A stretch of 64,000 bases of DNA, taken from NCBI RefSeq assembly GCF_011250515.1, contig NZ_JAANOP010000009.1:1-64000 (forward strand), read 5' to 3'. Within the stretch, counting starts at the first letter, position 1. Each line of letters opens with the position of its first letter. The stretch comes from Aquirufa ecclesiirivi. GTDB taxonomy: Bacteria; Bacteroidota; Bacteroidia; Cytophagales; Spirosomataceae. The notes beneath the pieces were generated by a model. That model was not told where the DNA came from. It saw only the letters and a program-made list of their open reading frames with translations, and made no database searches. The position numbers and the translations under genes were made by a program. Shown here one piece after another: positions 62,510 to 64,000 of the stretch.

Positions 62510-63370
62510 ATGAAAGGAATTATTCTAGCAGGCGGTTCAGGTACGCGTCTACATCCATTGACTTTGGCAGTAAGTAAGCAATTAATGCCTATTTACGACA
62601 AACCTATGATTTATTATCCCTTATCCATTTTGATGTTATCTGGGATACGTGAAATATTGATTATCTCCACACCTCATGATTTACCTCACTTTGAGAAATT
62701 ATTAGGAGATGGTTCACAAATTGGTTGTCATTTTGAATATGCAGTACAACCAGAACCGAATGGTTTGGCACAAGCCTTTGTCATTGGCGAAAAATTCATT
62801 GGAAAAGCAAAGGTGGCCTTGGTATTAGGCGATAATATCTTTTATGGTTCTGGATTAAGTAAATTGTTACAGGCCAACAATGACCCGGATGGCGGAGTCG
62901 TATATGCCTATTCAGTGAATGATCCTGAGCGGTATGGTGTAGTTGAATTTGATGCAGACAACAATGTATTGTCGATTGAAGAAAAACCCAATCAACCTAA
63001 ATCAAATTATGCAGTTCCTGGCTTATATTTCTATGACAATGAAGTGGTGGAAATTGCCAAAAACATTGCTCCTTCTCCCCGTGGTGAATATGAAATCACA
63101 GATGTGAATAAAGAATATTTAAAACGCGGAAAGCTTAAAGTAGGTATTTTAAACCGTGGAACGGCTTGGCTGGATACAGGTACATTTGCTTCTTTAATGC
63201 AAGCTGGACAGTTTGTTCAAGTTATCGAAGAAAGACAAGGCATGAAAATTGGTTGTATAGAAGAAGTAGCCTACCGTATGGGATATATTGAAGCTAAACA
63301 ATTAGAAGCCATCGCCAAACCATTGGTAAAAAGTGGATATGGACAGTATTTATTAAATCTGCTTCGTTAA
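62510..63370 (+). CDS. rfbA: Glucose-1-phosphate thymidylyltransferase
   Basis: A 286-residue nucleotidyltransferase that makes dTDP-glucose from dTTP and glucose-1-phosphate. The N-terminal nucleotide-binding loop [11 protein letters not shown] (about 8-18), [14 protein letters not shown] and GDNIFYGSG are typical, and length matches the short RmlA form. It is the last gene of the galE-rfbB-rfbA operon, 1 nt after rfbB. Its stop codon overlaps that of the chromate transporter gene by 4 nt (63367-63370). Confidence 0.96.
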   Translation: MKGIILAGGSGTRLHPLTLAVSKQLMPIYDKPMIYYPLSILMLSGIREILIISTPHDLPHFEKLLGDGSQIGCHFEYAVQPEPNGLAQAFVIGEKFIGKAKVALVLGDNIFYGSGLSKLLQANNDPDGGVVYAYSVNDPERYGVVEFDADNNVLSIEEKPNQPKSNYAVPGLYFYDNEVVEIAKNIAPSPRGEYEITDVNKEYLKRGKLKVGILNRGTAWLDTGTFASLMQAGQFVQVIEERQGMKIGCIEEVAYRMGYIEAKQLEAIAKPLVKSGYGQYLLNLLR

Positions 63371-64000
63371 GAAACGATTATTCCTGCCAATAAAGCAATG
63401 ACGAATAAGGCAATTGGAGGGAGCTTGGTCATTTGAGCTACCAAAAATGTCACAATCACAATACCGAATCCAATGAAATTCGCTTGTAAAATCATGGGAT
63501 GAATGAAGGTATAAACCGCCACGATGGTTAGTCCAACCGAAACAGATTGGATTCCAGGCAATGATGCTCGAATAAAGCGGTATTGCTTTAATTGCCCCCA
63601 AATTCTGTAAACGAAGAAAATAAGAAAGGTACCAGGCAGAAAAATACCTAATGCTCCGATGACACTGCCCGTCAGTGCCCCCAATATTCCATAATCTTTC
63701 ATCAGCAATACTCCAAGATAGGAAGTAAGTGCAAAAACGGGCCCAGGTAAAGTCTGAGATAGTGTCATCCCCGTAAGGAAATCATCTTCTCGGATGAGGT
63801 GTTTGAATTCTACAAATTCCGTAAATAAAACAGGCACTAAAACTTGTCCCCCGCCAAAAACCAAACTTCCGTTTCGGTAAAAATTCTCAAATATTCGAAT
63901 TGGATAATAATCCGTAAAATGTCCTAAAACAGCTAAAAAGAGAGCAAATCCCCAGAATAAATGAAAGTTTGCCCATGGAATAATCATTTTATGCTTATTC
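63367..64000 (-). CDS. Chromate transporter (CHR family), C-terminal part
   Basis: A membrane protein frame open to the right edge of the window; about 211 residues are visible. The segment [21 protein letters not shown] and [19 protein letters not shown] match the second CHR half of ChrA-type transporters. About five hydrophobic helices follow. An ATG at 63987 could start a short single-domain protein. No in-frame stop precedes it before the edge, and the segment before it looks like the linker between two CHR halves, so a two-domain protein cut by the window is more likely. Transport of chromate itself is unproven. Confidence 0.8.
   Translation of the reverse strand, partial: NKHKMIIPWANFHLFWGFALFLAVLGHFTDYYPIRIFENFYRNGSLVFGGGQVLVPVLFTEFVEFKHLIREDDFLTGMTLSQTLPGPVFALTSYLGVLLMKDYGILGALTGSVIGALGIFLPGTFLIFFVYRIWGQLKQYRFIRASLPGIQSVSVGLTIVAVYTFIHPMILQANFIGFGIVIVTFLVAQMTKLPPIALFVIALLAGIIVS

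Noticed and set aside
63353-63601. Alternative minus-strand frame in the chromate transporter region
   Set aside because: The overlapping frame at 63367-64000 has conserved CHR motifs and membrane helices; this one has neither.

Overview
The window is a piece of a Bacteroidota chromosome, most likely from the Cytophagia (order Cytophagales). The evidence is an AT-rich sequence, a short 287-residue primary sigma factor without region 1.1, several promoters of the Bacteroidota type (TTTG, then 17-23 nt, then TAnnTTTG), a predicted HU-CCDC81/SPOR protein, a predicted type IX secretion tail on a phosphatase, MenD (menaquinone), YaiO, and M61 and M28 peptidases. No species can be named from sequence alone. 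No rRNA, CRISPR array, prophage or insertion sequence is visible.

Layout. 1-4123: the end of an unknown + strand gene, then a minus-strand acyl-CoA operon (SDR, acyl-CoA dehydrogenase, aminoglycoside-phosphotransferase-like kinase, 3-hydroxyacyl-CoA dehydrogenase) that resembles a split ACAD10/11 or lva-type route for 4-hydroxy acids. 4235-17511: secreted hydrolases, a ThuA protein, an M28 peptidase, an LTA-synthase-like membrane enzyme facing a YaiO pair, and a hydrolase/MFS/alcohol dehydrogenase operon. 17559-22244: a GDCCVxC-family protein, tRNA-Lys, holA, a SlyD-like isomerase, dCMP deaminase, a GIY-YIG nuclease gene bracketed by 240-bp direct repeats full of hairpins, and tRNA-Met. 22380-32832: START-like protein, LptF/G permease, rpsO, pnp, rpoD, menD, a TPR lipoprotein, cyclophilin and an M61 peptidase. 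33014-41646: a six-gene envelope operon (giant TPR protein, outer-membrane barrel, HU-CCDC81/SPOR protein, TonB, FolC, TrmB). 41693-48384: gap, dapD, a CvfB-like protein, an XRE regulator, a DnaA-box cluster, a MazG-like enzyme and a two-component pair. 48385-49082: a 56-bp-period palindromic satellite. 49083-64000: a TPR protein, gyrA, a purple-acid-phosphatase-like enzyme, a LacI regulator, folB, a DivIVA-like protein with AT-hooks, WD40, PPTase and SirB1-like proteins, galE-rfbB-rfbA, and the C-terminal part of a chromate transporter.

The most unusual material is non-coding. (1) The GIY-YIG gene at 21594-21881 lies between two 240-bp direct repeats made of alternating hairpins whose stem arms change together while the core stays fixed. 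This is the best candidate for an undescribed mobile or domesticated repeat system. (2) A second, unrelated palindrome family with covarying stems and a 56-bp period fills the gap at 48508-49055. (3) A 7-bp tandem repeat occupies three tail-to-tail gene junctions and supplies stop codons to adjacent genes. (4) Five DnaA boxes cluster at 45562-45792, although local gene orientation argues against a simple origin there. (5) Several terminator hairpins end within 0-25 nt of the next start codon on the same strand.
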